In this document: in pieces, positions 20,698 to 30,412 of the stretch
Position numbering within the stretch: the first letter of the stretch is position 1
Layout of the letters: each line of letters begins with the position of its first letter
Origin: G047528285 sp047528285
Lineage (GTDB): Bacteria; Pseudomonadota; Gammaproteobacteria; Enterobacterales; Enterobacteriaceae
Direction of reading: 5' to 3'
NCBI GenBank assembly: GCA_047528285.1
Contig: CP180022.1
Span: 372,001 to 436,000 of the forward strand
DNA length: 64,000 nucleotides
Notes under the pieces: model-generated
Told to the model about the DNA's origin: nothing
Databases searched by the model: none
Seen by the model: only the letters and a program-made list of their open reading frames with translations
Translations under genes and position numbers: made by a program

Positions 20698-21237
20698 ATG
20701 AAGCAATTTTTTGATTTTTTACCCCTGGTTGTGTTTTTTGTCATCTATAAGATACACGATATTTATTATGCGTCCGGAGCGATGCTAGTTGCCTCTGCGC
20801 TACTATTGATTTATAACTTGTTGCGTTTTCGTCAAGTAGGAAAATTTTCCCTGATTAATTTTTTTCTAGTGGCAATATGCAGCTCGCTGACACTTTATTA
20901 CCACAACGCAGAATTTATTAAGTGGAAAATTACGATAATTTATATCCTGCTTGCCGCAGGACTACTGATTAGCCAATGCATTCTTGGAAAGCCGCTCATT
21001 CAGCAAATATTAGATAAAAAGATCCATTTTCCAGAAAGAATTTGGAATAATCTAAATATTGCCTGGGCAGTATTCTTCCTCGCCTGCAGCGCAGCAAATA
21101 CTTACATTGCGTTCTGGTTACCACAGGACGTGTGGGTTGCCTTTAAAGTTTTTGGTCTTACTGGACTCACACTACTATGTACGATCTTCAGCAGCATTTA
21201 TATCTATTGCCACATAAAAGGAAAGAATAATAGATAA
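20698..21237 (+). CDS. yciB: YciB/IspZ inner membrane protein (intracellular septation protein A)
   Basis: 179 residues, exactly the family length. Five or so hydrophobic segments are visible, with the family signatures MKQFFDFLPLVVFFVIYK at the N-terminus, FHFPERIWNNLNIAWAVFF-like block near 115 (here HFPERIWNNLNIAW), and WVAFKVFGLTGLTLL near the C-terminus. YciB interacts with elongasome and divisome components and supports envelope homeostasis (family knowledge). Neighbouring yciC is a relic, and yciA cannot be clearly seen downstream, so yciB is the only survivor of that operon. A large hairpin follows about 110 bp after the stop. Confidence 0.95.
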   Translation: MKQFFDFLPLVVFFVIYKIHDIYYASGAMLVASALLLIYNLLRFRQVGKFSLINFFLVAICSSLTLYYHNAEFIKWKITIIYILLAAGLLISQCILGKPLIQQILDKKIHFPERIWNNLNIAWAVFFLACSAANTYIAFWLPQDVWVAFKVFGLTGLTLLCTIFSSIYIYCHIKGKNNR

Positions 21238-23173
21238 AGTGTGATTATATGTCATAACACGCTAATTTTGGTGATAACAACGGGATCATATCTATTAATA
21301 AAAATTTGATGGTCGGTCATATATCATCTAAAACACAATGGTATGTAAGTAGTAAGTAATACCACATTTTGTGGGGTGTTTCTTACTACTTACTAAATCA
21401 CAACTTTTACTGAATTCATAATAAATTTTTATAAGCCACACATTTATTTACAGATGATAAATATCTTAATTTTACTTAAAATATCAATAATTTGCTTAGC
21501 ATCTGTTCTTTTTACATCAAAAGAACGAGATAAAATACTTGTACTGATGCGATCATAAACATAAAAGAACTGGCCTTATAAACTTTATTAAAGAAATTAA
21601 TTTTAATAATCGTAAAATCAGACGCATACTATTTTCTCAACATTTTGTCTTTCAAAAGCTTCACCACCACAAAAAATTAAAATTAACCACAGCCATAATG
21701 ATAAAATGACTTAAGTAACAAGGATCTATAAAAACATAGATGGATAACGTATATATTCCTAGCTACATCAAAATAAGCTGGTTTTTGCTTCATAGCAAAA
21801 AAGTATTATTTCATGACACAAATATAGGCGCACCAGAAAATTTCCTATAAAAACACACATATATTTTTATCTTTTCTTTTCAGAAAGAAAGACTCTGTCT
21901 TTACCCGTTTTTTTTAAAACTAATGGAAGATTTTTACTCGATAAATATTATTTAGCCTCATTTTATTAAAATCCGAAAAAGTGAACATCAAAATAACAAT
22001 ACCAATGTGCAATAAAATCGCTTCTATTTAGATCATTAAAATAATACTGATTATAAATCTTTGCTTAAGGTAAAAGGAAAATTTGGCAGTATATTGCCGA
22101 AAAATATAGAGTATTAATGAATCTCATGATTTTCTCTATCCCCAATATAACGAAGAATGGATTATCTTTGGCAATATTTATTACTCAATAACAACAATCA
22201 CTTCGCGCACAAGATTTCCAAATTTGATAAACCAGTGACATGTCTAAAAACAGATGAATGTTAGCTTAACAGAAATTATAATACTCTTAACTCTTTTCAT
22301 TTTCTGCTAAAAAATAAAGCCAGTTATACTACAACACAGTTGTGTATAACATTAACCAAAATAGATACCATAACCCCCCCCCCTTACAAATCATTCATTT
22401 TAGCATGAGTCACTACACTAAGAAAAAATAGATTTTCTTCACTCTTACTAAATCCCTAAACCACCATATTTCAGTTAAAAGCACTTTTTGGAAAAAGTCT
22501 CAGTCTGTATTTCCTATGATATGAAAATTTAGGAGGTTATGCCGATGGCCAAAGTAATCAACCGCATTACTATGTTAAAAATACAAAACAACACCCACAT
22601 CGAATACAATTGAGGATGTCATTCACTTCTCTGTAAAAAAGAAAAAATACTCTTACGAATAAAACAATTTTTTGAATGTCTTACATGTATGTATCCTATA
22701 AAATATACGAATAAATTCATATTTTTGGAATAAGAAATTTATATTCACAACAGAAGTTATTAATATTTTTAAGAAAATTCAACATATTACTTACATGATT
22801 AATCTACAAGCTATAAGTAGAATAATTTAAATTTACGTATCCAGATCAATAGGTTTAATAGTAAAATCATTGATTTTAAAAAAACACGATACATAACAAA
22901 GATCATTTGATGATATATAATCATTAATTTTTATTAATAAATCTGCTTCCCTCTAATCTTTATCATGATATGTTTTTAATACAAAATATACTTAATCAAC
23001 AAATCTAATATTTTTACCAATTTTTTATCAGGAAAACAAATATATTTTTAGTTTCAGAGTTAGTGCTATTTAAAATCAATATTTTTGATTAATCACAATA
23101 TGTGTATTGCGGAAAATAAACTAGAGCTCTATTATTACTGGATTATTCTTTTATAATATTCGAGATTAAATCA
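21238..23173. other. Gene desert between yciB and hns
   Basis: About 1.9 kb with no supported gene. Just after yciB, around 21250-21310, DNNGIISINKNLM faintly recalls the YciA motif NANGDIFGGWLM, expected at this position; too weak to call. The region holds a large hairpin (21346-21394), a run of ten C residues (22374-22383) and a 22-codon ATG frame at 22545 behind a perfect AGGAGG. A TATAAT at 23152-23157 is a plausible -10 for hns. Confidence 0.6.
21346..21394. repeat. Large inverted repeat (12-bp perfect outer stem)
   Basis: GTAAGTAGTAAG (21346-21357) is exactly complementary to CTTACTACTTAC (21383-21394). Inside, pairing resumes between AATACC and GGTGTT with G-U pairs, giving a hairpin of about 20 bp. 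It lies about 110 bp downstream of yciB and has no U-tract on either side. It may mark the 3' end of the former yciC-yciB-yciA transcript or be a structured RNA. Confidence 0.7.
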
Positions 23174-23581
23174 ATGAACGAAACACTAAAGATTTTAAAT
23201 AACATCCGTACTTTGCGCGCACAAGCAAAAATATGCACTCTAGAAACTCTTAAAGAAATTCTTGAAAAACTAGCAATAGTTGTCAATGAACGTCACGAGG
23301 CAGATAATCAAAGTAAAGCTAAAATTGAAAATCATACACGTAAATTACAAAAATATCGTGAAATGTTAATAGCCGATGGAATCAACCTAAATGAATTATT
23401 GCAATCAATAAGTTCCTCTGCATCTTCAGGTAAAACCAAAAGAGCCATTCGTCCGGCTAAATATCACTACAAGACCGAAAACGGCAACGTTAAAACGTGG
23501 ACCGGTCAAGGCAGAACCCCGACGGTAATCAAAAAAGCGATTGATAAAGCAGGAAAAACATTGGAAGATTTTCTACTATAA
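23174..23581 (+). CDS. hns: Nucleoid-associated silencer H-NS
   Basis: 135 residues, two fewer than E. coli. H-NS binds AT-rich curved DNA and silences it. The N-terminal dimerisation and coiled-coil region (1-80: LKILNNIRTLRAQA, RKLQKYREMLIADGI) and the C-terminal DNA-binding domain with the minor-groove hook GQGR (111-114, in TWTGQGRTP) are intact. The linker is changed. It ends FLL, lacking the KQ tail. Convergent with galU-ugd-uge downstream, as hns and galU are in enterobacteria. Its retention in a genome that is itself extremely AT-rich is notable, since its binding preference would be met almost everywhere. Confidence 0.96.
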   Translation: MNETLKILNNIRTLRAQAKICTLETLKEILEKLAIVVNERHEADNQSKAKIENHTRKLQKYREMLIADGINLNELLQSISSSASSGKTKRAIRPAKYHYKTENGNVKTWTGQGRTPTVIKKAIDKAGKTLEDFLL

Positions 23582-23610
23582 TAATCACCTTGCCGAGCTA
23601 AATTATAAAA

Positions 23611-23636
23611 AGCCCGCTGTCCGCAGCGGTTTTTTA
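23611..23636 (+). terminator. Rho-independent terminator of hns
   Basis: CCGCTG (23614-23619), loop TCCG, CAGCGG (23624-23629), then six T residues. It lies 33 bp after the hns stop. This is the most G+C-rich hairpin in the area and a textbook terminator. Confidence 0.9.
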
Positions 23637-23696
23637 TATCCGTAGTGCAAAGGATATACAACACTCCATTTCTTGTAGTCTGCATCTCTCTTTCAT

Positions 23697-23726
23697 TTTT
23701 TTAATATAGCAATCTATATTAAAAAA
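23697..23726. repeat. Inverted repeat, 13-bp perfect stem
   Basis: TTTTTTAATATAG (23697-23709), loop CAAT, CTATATTAAAAAA (23714-23726). A second hairpin about 60 bp beyond the hns terminator. The T-run lies on the left arm, so as a terminator it would fit a minus-strand transcript best. Confidence 0.6.
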
Positions 23727-24073
23727 GTGTATACAAGAGCGCTTATTTCTTTTTAATCACCATACAAATGCACTAATAATTAGCAAATCATCAATAAAAC
23801 CATTAATTACATAAAAAGCAAGATGGATAGAAAAATGAATTGTGGCACTATAATTAATATCATACCAATTTTAATCTAATATAATTTAATTATATATCAT
23901 GTTTATTGATTTGATATATTTTATATTAATGATTAATTTTGTTCACAGTGACTTCCAGTGAAGTTGTTTAAATATAATTTAATTGGCGTTTATACTCAAC
24001 TGTTTTTGATCTTTTTCCATAAAATTTTTAGCTTTATTGTCGCTCTAAAGGGCAACCTTAAAACAATTTTAAT

Positions 24074-24104
24074 CACTTAAATGGCATTTATTGCCATTTA
24101 AGTG
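24074..24104. repeat. Inverted repeat, 13-bp perfect stem
   Basis: CACTTAAATGGCA (24074-24086), loop TTTAT, TGCCATTTAAGTG (24092-24104). The stem is fully complementary. No U-tract follows on the plus strand, but AAAACAATTTTAATC precedes it, so a minus-strand transcript would meet only a mixed A/T tail. Confidence 0.7.
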
Positions 24105-24181
24105 CAATGGGTATAGCAAAAGATATTGCGTATTATGAGGAATTAAAAATTAAACCATATAAATGGTATGTAATCACTCTC

Positions 24182-24211
24182 AATAAATCTGAATTTCAAT
24201 TCAGATTTATT
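24182..24211. repeat. Near-perfect palindrome, 14-bp arms
   Basis: AATAAATCTGAATT (24182-24195), two central bases TC, AATTCAGATTTATT (24198-24211). The arms are fully complementary. With a two-base centre it is closer to a DNA palindrome than to a stable RNA hairpin, although it can fold with four unpaired bases. It lies 80 bp from the previous hairpin. Confidence 0.7.
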
Positions 24212-25310
24212 ATATTCTCATTCTATTAAATGAAATTTTTTCAATTCTAGAATAATAGATTCTTAAACTTATACACTCTAATTTACAAAATTAATCAAAA
24301 ATCTGTTACCGAGGAAATTATATAATAATATAAGATTCAATTTATCAAGAAATATTTTTTCTTCAGTAATTGTAATAACTGAAGGGTTGATTGAATGCAT
24401 AGAACTTTTATATCATCATTGTTTTAGATCATAACTATGATTTCAATATCTGCTTCTCGTAGTAAAGAAAAATCACTCACTACCTTAGTGACAAAAATCC
24501 TTAAGCAGCACGGTTTTTTGATAGTAATATGAGATAGAATGGATGTATTTATGATCCGATTAAGTAATAGATGGAGACAAAGACTGCTCTCAAAGAGAGC
24601 TACATAATAAACTATTTTATTACATATGTATCACAAATTTTAAAATCGAGTTCACCATAAATAATAAAAAATAAAAAATATTTATCCTTTCTCAAAACAT
24701 TACAGACTTTTTTTATTCAATTTTTAAATTGTTAAACGAAGAAAAACAATACCTGTGTTCTCTGTATTATCCACACTATTCATTGCCTAATAAAGCCCCA
24801 CATACCATTAAAATAATTTATTTATATCATTGATACTATAAATTTTAAAAAGATTCATTCTTTAAGTTTTTTGTAAAAGCAAATAAAAGTCCAGCAACAT
24901 ATAATGAAAAACAATAGAATATGGGATCTCTAATCTAGCACTTCATCTAGTAATATAGAATATCGTGCAAAGAATCATTCATAAATGGTAATCAAGCCAG
25001 TGGCATAGATATCTTAAGAAATCATTCTTTTTACAAAAGTAAAATAATTTTCTTGTGTATGTATGCTTTAATATCTTATTATTAAAAATAAAATACAATA
25101 TTCTTAAAGTATCTTTAGATATGGAAAATAAAACTTACTGATATAGTTGGAAATCTTATCAAGGGTAATATATTATTAAGTTGAAATAGAAATAATTATT
25201 ACAGATATGCTCATTATTCATAATTCCAAAAAAATCAATCGATTGTAGATTTAAATTGTAAAAAAGAGAATCATAAAGACCATACTGATATTAGCATCAC
25301 ATATTTAATA

Positions 25311-25340
25311 AAAATACATGTCTAAGATGACATGTATTTT
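25311..25340. terminator. Terminator-like hairpin in desert
   Basis: AAAATACATGTC (25311-25322), loop TAAGAT, GACATGTATTTT (25329-25340), then CTTCT. A 12-bp perfect stem whose arms supply an A-run before and a T-run after, the form of a bidirectional terminator. No gene is nearby on either side, so if it is a terminator its gene is lost or is a small RNA. Confidence 0.6.
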
Positions 25341-25521
25341 CTTCTAAAATTCGATGAATTTATTTCATAAATATGAAATGTTGATAAATAGTTTCTCTAT
25401 TAATTTAAGAAAATTGACATGATTCAGTCCATGGTCTATTTAATATCATTACCAAGATTAATTACTCTAATGATGTAAATTCTAGTAAAGGTTGATTATA
25501 ATAACTTTTTCAAACAAAAAC

Positions 25522-25558
25522 AATATCTTACGAAACAATTCTTGTTTTGTAAGATATT
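25522..25558. repeat. Long hairpin, 17-bp stem with 3-base loop
   Basis: Left arm 25522-25538 starts AATATCTTACG and ends AAACAA, the loop is TTC, and the right arm 25542-25558 starts TTGTTTTG and ends AGATATT. All 17 positions pair, one as G-U. This is the longest perfect stem I saw in the window and the G-U pair suggests RNA-level folding. Confidence 0.75.
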
Positions 25559-26661
25559 CAATATACAGACTCATAAAGTGGCTCACTATCGCCTGCTAAC
25601 AATTTTAGCGCCTCATAATTTTTGATAAGCTTATAAGTTACTTTATATTAAATTTATCTATAAAATAATTGATGATTTTGTATAAAAATCCTAGAATCTA
25701 CAAATCCACTATCAAAACACCTGAAATACTATAGTTCACATTACATATCTATTTCAAATAAGCAATGGTAATTACTAATAATAACTATTATTTTTTTTGC
25801 TATAAAAATAATTAATACCATAACTCTACGTATCTGAAATAAATATTTCTGCAAGCATATATTTTCACTAAACATGATTTTTCTGATATAAAAGAATCAA
25901 AAAATTGCCACATAAGCACTATCATTTCATAGCATTTCTGAAACTTGGCAATCATCTTCTTCTCTCACGGTCCTCACTAAAAAGGACTAAACATCGTACT
26001 CTATACTAACAAAATTGATAACAACTTACGCAGTATGTTTCTTCGAACAATTTTCGATGTAAATTTAGATTTCATCTATAAAGCATAATCAATATGCATT
26101 TAACTAAAACTCTTTATTAAAATTAACATGCTTTTTATATCTTTATAAAAAATTCATTCAAATGAATGAATTCATATTACATCTACAAATGATGTAAGTT
26201 TTCATTTATCAATTTCATATTTAATTTAGAAATGGATTCGCATTAATCCATAGAAAAATATTACTATTTATATAGTAGTCATATAAATCCAATAAATAGC
26301 TCGATCTTTATTTTTATGATATTATATTTTTTCTGAATTGTTTTCCTTATGAGCTTCAAATCAAATTTTAAACAATAGAAAATTTCTCTAGACTATCTGT
26401 GATTTTTTAATGAATTTATATTTAACTATTTGTATATCTCTTAAAACATTTTTACCAGCTCCTTTTGCTAAACCATTAGCATATATTATTTAATATATTT
26501 TGATTCTAATTGATATTTCATTAACGCAAACTACCTTTTTCCATTCATTTTGTTGAATTTGAAATTATAAAACATAAATACTTAATCTGTTTTTTGATTG
26601 ATGTCTTTATTTTAAATAATTAATTAATCTATTATAGATTATATAGACATAATAAAATTTT

Positions 26662-27669
26662 CTATCCATAATATTCACGATACCAATTTACAAACCGCTT
26701 TACTCCCTCTACTACCGGTGTCTGCGGTTTAAAACCAATCACACGAGACAATTCCTGCGTATCTGCACTAGTTTCTAATACATCTCCAGGTTGCATCGGC
26801 AGTAATTTTTTTAATGCCTGAATACCAAGCGCCTCTTCTAGCGCTTGAATATAGTCCATCAACTTTACAGGCCGACTATTACCAATATTGTACACACGAT
26901 AAGGCGCAGAACTTGCTGCTGGCGATCCTCTATTTTCCACTGTCCAGCTTGCATCTGACACAGGAATAATATCTTGCAATCGCATTGTCGCTTCAACTAC
27001 ATCATCAATATAGGTAAAGTCTCGCAACATTTTACCACCGTTATAAACATTGATACATTCGCCATTAAGCATTGCTCTGGTAAATTTGAATAACGCCATA
27101 TCTGGACGGCCCCACGGACCATAGACAGTAAAAAAACGCTGTCCGGTAGTAGGCAATTGATAAAGATTTGCATAGCTATGCGCCATCAGTTCATTAGCTT
27201 TTTTTGTAGCCGCATATAACGAAACTGGATGATCTACCGTATCATTAGTTGAAAATGGCAACTTTCGGTTAAGGCCATAAACAGAACTGGATGAAGCATA
27301 TAATAAATGCGCCACCCGATTATGCCGACACCCTTCAAGAATATTGAGATGCCCGATCAAGTTGGCATCACCGTAAGCCAGCGGATTTTCTAACGAGTAA
27401 CGTACGCCAGCTTGTGCACCAAGATGAATTACCCGCTCAAACCCCCCCTTAGAAAAAAGATCAGCAATACCTTTCCGATCCACCAAATCAAGCTTGTTAA
27501 AAAAAAAGGAATCATAAGCCTGCAACCTGTTAAGGCGAGCTTCTTTTAAGGATACATCATAATAATTGCTCAGGTTATCAATGCCAACCACATGATGACC
27601 ATCAGCAAGCAAACGTGCACTAACATGATAACCGATAAACCCGGCAGCCCCGGTGACCAAAAAATTCAT
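26662..27669 (-). CDS. UDP-glucuronate 4-epimerase (NAD-dependent epimerase)
   Basis: 335 residues of the extended short-chain dehydrogenase fold. GAAGFIG (7-13) binds NAD, DNLSNYYDVSLKEARL is the family's UDP-GlcA epimerase block, and the catalytic Ser127 area with Tyr152 and Lys156 (LYAATKKANE) is intact. It most likely turns UDP-glucuronate into UDP-galacturonate, because the substrate maker ugd lies 12 bp upstream in the same operon. An inserted stretch around 235-255 (WTVENRGSPAASSAPYR) is as in the GAE-type family. A 4-epimerase for UDP-GlcNAc is the main alternative. Product would feed lipopolysaccharide core or another surface glycan. Confidence 0.85.
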   Translation of the reverse strand: MNFLVTGAAGFIGYHVSARLLADGHHVVGIDNLSNYYDVSLKEARLNRLQAYDSFFFNKLDLVDRKGIADLFSKGGFERVIHLGAQAGVRYSLENPLAYGDANLIGHLNILEGCRHNRVAHLLYASSSSVYGLNRKLPFSTNDTVDHPVSLYAATKKANELMAHSYANLYQLPTTGQRFFTVYGPWGRPDMALFKFTRAMLNGECINVYNGGKMLRDFTYIDDVVEATMRLQDIIPVSDASWTVENRGSPAASSAPYRVYNIGNSRPVKLMDYIQALEEALGIQALKKLLPMQPGDVLETSADTQELSRVIGFKPQTPVVEGVKRFVNWYREYYG

Positions 27670-27681
27670 CTTAATATTTGA

Positions 27682-29022
27682 TTAATGACAAAAAAGCGAC
27701 ATACCACGACCAATACCATAATAAACAAAGCCATAATTTGCAAGGTATTCCGGATCATATAAGTTACGACCATCAAAAATAACCGGCTGTTTTAGTGCCG
27801 CTTTAATGATATCGAAATTAGGTGTACGAAAATTTTTCCATTCAGTGCAAATGACTAAAGCATCGGCGCCCTGCAATGCTTCTTCTTTGGTGCTCATCAA
27901 TTTCAAGTCAGCACGATTACCGTAAATACGCAGCGTTTCGTTCATCGCTTCGGGATCAAAAGCCCGAATACTCGCGCCAGCCCGCCACATCGCTTCCATC
28001 AATACCCGGCTTGATGCTTCACGCATATCATCAGTGTTAGGTTTAAAAGATAATCCCCAGAGCGCAAAAATCTTTCCCCTCAGATCGTTGCCAAAATGAC
28101 GGTGAATAAAATCAGATAATTTGTTTTTTTGTTGAGAGTTAATGTTTTCAACCGCCTGCAATAGTTTTGGACGATAACCGACCTGTGCGGCAGTATGAAT
28201 AATCGCCTGAAGATCTTTTGAGAAACAGGAACCACCGTATCCGCAGCCTGGATCAATAAAATTATAACCAATACGAAAGTCTGACCCAATGCCCTGGCGC
28301 ACTTTCTCCATATCCGCACCTAGCAATTCAGCTAGATTAGACATTTCATTCATAAAACTAATTTTAGTTGCCAGCATACAGTTGCAAGCATATTTTGTTA
28401 GCTCCGCGCTACGAATATCCATGAATATCATGCGATTATGATTGCGATTAAACGGCTCATATAATTCATGCAGTAATTCCACCACAGATTCGTTATCTCT
28501 ACCTACTACAATTCGATCAGGCCGAATACAATCCGCTACCGCAGACCCCTCCTTCAAAAACTCAGGGTTAGATACTACATCGAACGTCAACGTGCTATTT
28601 CGGCTTTGCAGCGTTTCCTGCATCAGAGTACGGACTTTATCCGCAGTACCAACCGGTACAGTAGATTTATTTAGCACCACTTTATGATCATTCATATACT
28701 GGGCAATCGTACGCGCCACAGTACTTACATATTTCAAATCTGCTGAACCGCCTTCCCCCGGCGGAGTACCTACCGCGATAAACTGCATTAGGCCATGATT
28801 GACGCCGGCCTTCGCATCTGTGGTAAATTTTAGTCGATTGGCTTGATGATTTTGTTTCACAAGAAAAGTCAGACCTGGCTCAAAAATAGGCATTAGGCCT
28901 TTTTTCAGATTCTTGATTTTACACGCATCTATGTCGACGCACAATACATCGTGCCCTACCTCAGCCAAAACAGCCCCTTGTACCAAACCGACATAGCCAA
29001 TACCAAAAACCGTTACTTTCAT
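27682..29022 (-). CDS. ugd: UDP-glucose 6-dehydrogenase
   Basis: 446 residues, the longer Ugd form rather than the 388-residue E. coli K-12 form. It oxidises UDP-glucose to UDP-glucuronate with two NAD. GIGYVG at 7-12 starts the Rossmann fold, STVPVGT and NPEFLKEGSA are family blocks, Lys210 and Asn214 lie in ELTKYACN, and the catalytic Cys266 is in GCGYGGSCFSKD. It is placed between galU (49 bp upstream) and the epimerase (12 bp downstream), so the three form one pathway from glucose-1-phosphate to UDP-galacturonate. Intact along its length. Confidence 0.96.
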   Translation of the reverse strand: MKVTVFGIGYVGLVQGAVLAEVGHDVLCVDIDACKIKNLKKGLMPIFEPGLTFLVKQNHQANRLKFTTDAKAGVNHGLMQFIAVGTPPGEGGSADLKYVSTVARTIAQYMNDHKVVLNKSTVPVGTADKVRTLMQETLQSRNSTLTFDVVSNPEFLKEGSAVADCIRPDRIVVGRDNESVVELLHELYEPFNRNHNRMIFMDIRSAELTKYACNCMLATKISFMNEMSNLAELLGADMEKVRQGIGSDFRIGYNFIDPGCGYGGSCFSKDLQAIIHTAAQVGYRPKLLQAVENINSQQKNKLSDFIHRHFGNDLRGKIFALWGLSFKPNTDDMREASSRVLMEAMWRAGASIRAFDPEAMNETLRIYGNRADLKLMSTKEEALQGADALVICTEWKNFRTPNFDIIKAALKQPVIFDGRNLYDPEYLANYGFVYYGIGRGMSLFCH

Positions 29023-29071
29023 GTTCGCTGAACCTAATCTATATCAATGTATAGCCAAAAATCTTAGCATT

Positions 29072-29965
29072 TTATTGTGTGATGACTTCTTTTAACCACC
29101 TTTTAAATTCTTTACCAAGATTTTCATGACGCAAGCCATATTCAACAAATGCTTGCATGTAACCTAATTTGTTACCGCAGTCATGACTTAGCCCCTTCAG
29201 ATGGTAAGCTTCTACGATCTCTTTTTCCATTAACATTCCAATGGCGTCAGTCAATTGGATTTCATTGCCAGATCCCGGTAAAGTTTTTTCCAAAAGCGCC
29301 CATATATCAGAAGAAAGAACATATCGACCAACAACGGAGAAATTAGAAGGCGCCTCTTCCGCCAGAGGTTTTTCAACAATTCCGACAATTTCTACGCTCT
29401 CCCCAGGATTAAGGGGTTTTCCGTGGCAATCTACTACACCGTAGCTGGTGACATCCTCCACGGGCTCAACCAAAATTTGACTACGTCCGGTATATTCAAA
29501 ACGTTTAAGCATCGCTGCTAAATTTTCGATCTGTAAGTTTGACTCATATTCATCGATAATCACATCAGGCAAAATTACCGCAACTGGCTCCTCTCCAACT
29601 AACGGATAGGCGCACAATACCGCGTGACCCAGACCTTTAGCTAGTCCTTGACGTATTTGCATAATCGTAACATAGGGTGGAACAATTGCCTGAATTTCCG
29701 CTAATAGCTGTCGCTTTACGCGTTTTTCTAGCATAGCTTCAAGCTCAAAACTAGTATCAAAATGGTTTTCAATCGAATTTTTAGAAGAGTGAGTCACCAG
29801 AATTACCTCATTGATACCCCCAGCAATACATTCATTAACAACGTACTGAATCAGCGGTTTATCTACTAGTGGCAGCATTTCTTTCGGGATTGCTTTAGTT
29901 GCCGGCAACATTCGTGTCCCTAATCCAGCCACTGGAATAACTGCTTTTTTTATTTTTGTTGTCAT
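29072..29965 (-). CDS. galU: UTP-glucose-1-phosphate uridylyltransferase
   Basis: 297 residues; E. coli GalU has 302. It makes UDP-glucose. The nucleotidyltransferase signature GLGTRMLPATKAIPKEMLPL is intact near the N-terminus, followed by DKPLIQYVVNE, LAKGLGHAVLCA, VVDCHGKPL and GNKLGYMQAFVEYGLRH. It heads the galU-ugd-uge operon. The ribosome binding site is AGAGGTGA about a dozen bases before the ATG. Convergent orientation to hns is ancestral, but ugd and the epimerase lie between them, as in some non-Escherichia enterobacteria. Confidence 0.97.
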   Translation of the reverse strand: MTTKIKKAVIPVAGLGTRMLPATKAIPKEMLPLVDKPLIQYVVNECIAGGINEVILVTHSSKNSIENHFDTSFELEAMLEKRVKRQLLAEIQAIVPPYVTIMQIRQGLAKGLGHAVLCAYPLVGEEPVAVILPDVIIDEYESNLQIENLAAMLKRFEYTGRSQILVEPVEDVTSYGVVDCHGKPLNPGESVEIVGIVEKPLAEEAPSNFSVVGRYVLSSDIWALLEKTLPGSGNEIQLTDAIGMLMEKEIVEAYHLKGLSHDCGNKLGYMQAFVEYGLRHENLGKEFKRWLKEVITQ

Positions 29966-30412
29966 AAAAAATATGAATCACCTCTCTTATCATGAAGATA
30001 AATATCACATATATATAACATTTAATATTTTTGATTGTATCAGTTTTGGTATATGAAACTTGTGGAAAATATCTTCTAAAATAGAATAATACAAAATAAT
30101 TATGATCCAAATATATTATATTTATATACAAAAATCGAGGCGGCATCAAGAAACATCAGTTGATATTAAGGATGAACTGAAAAAAGTTACCTATAATACC
30201 CATAAGGCAGGTATTATTAATACTATCTCAGTGCTGGTTAACTTGATATTTTGTAGCTATGTATTCTTCCCTCCTCTATTCTAAAAATAGAGCTGCAATT
30301 TTAACTAGATCTGATAATTATTGAAATTCAATGCGGCATTTAGATTTTATGAAAGCATAATTAAATCATTTATTCTTAATATATTTTTCTTCATGCACGC
30401 AATTTTATCGCA

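Larger units (their letters stand above)
23637..26661. other. Gene desert between hns and uge with several preserved hairpins
   Basis: Three kilobases of very AT-rich DNA with no supported gene on either strand, lying between two converging units. It is unusual for its density of near-perfect hairpins: 23697-23726, 24074-24104, 24182-24211, 25311-25340 and 25522-25558. These have stems of 12-17 bp with short loops. I could not recognise any gene relic between them. They may be terminators of vanished genes, or structured RNAs. Confidence 0.7.

Noticed and set aside
21250..21310. Possible yciA relic after yciB
   Set aside because: DNNGIISINKNLM against NANGDIFGGWLM is suggestive by position only.
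22545..22613. A 22-codon ATG frame behind a perfect AGGAGG, MAKVINRITML...
   Set aside because: No known small protein matches. The sequence VINRI with a later IEY weakly recalls the YchE/MarC C-terminus (VITRI, IEF), so it may be a relic of that gene. Too little evidence for either reading.
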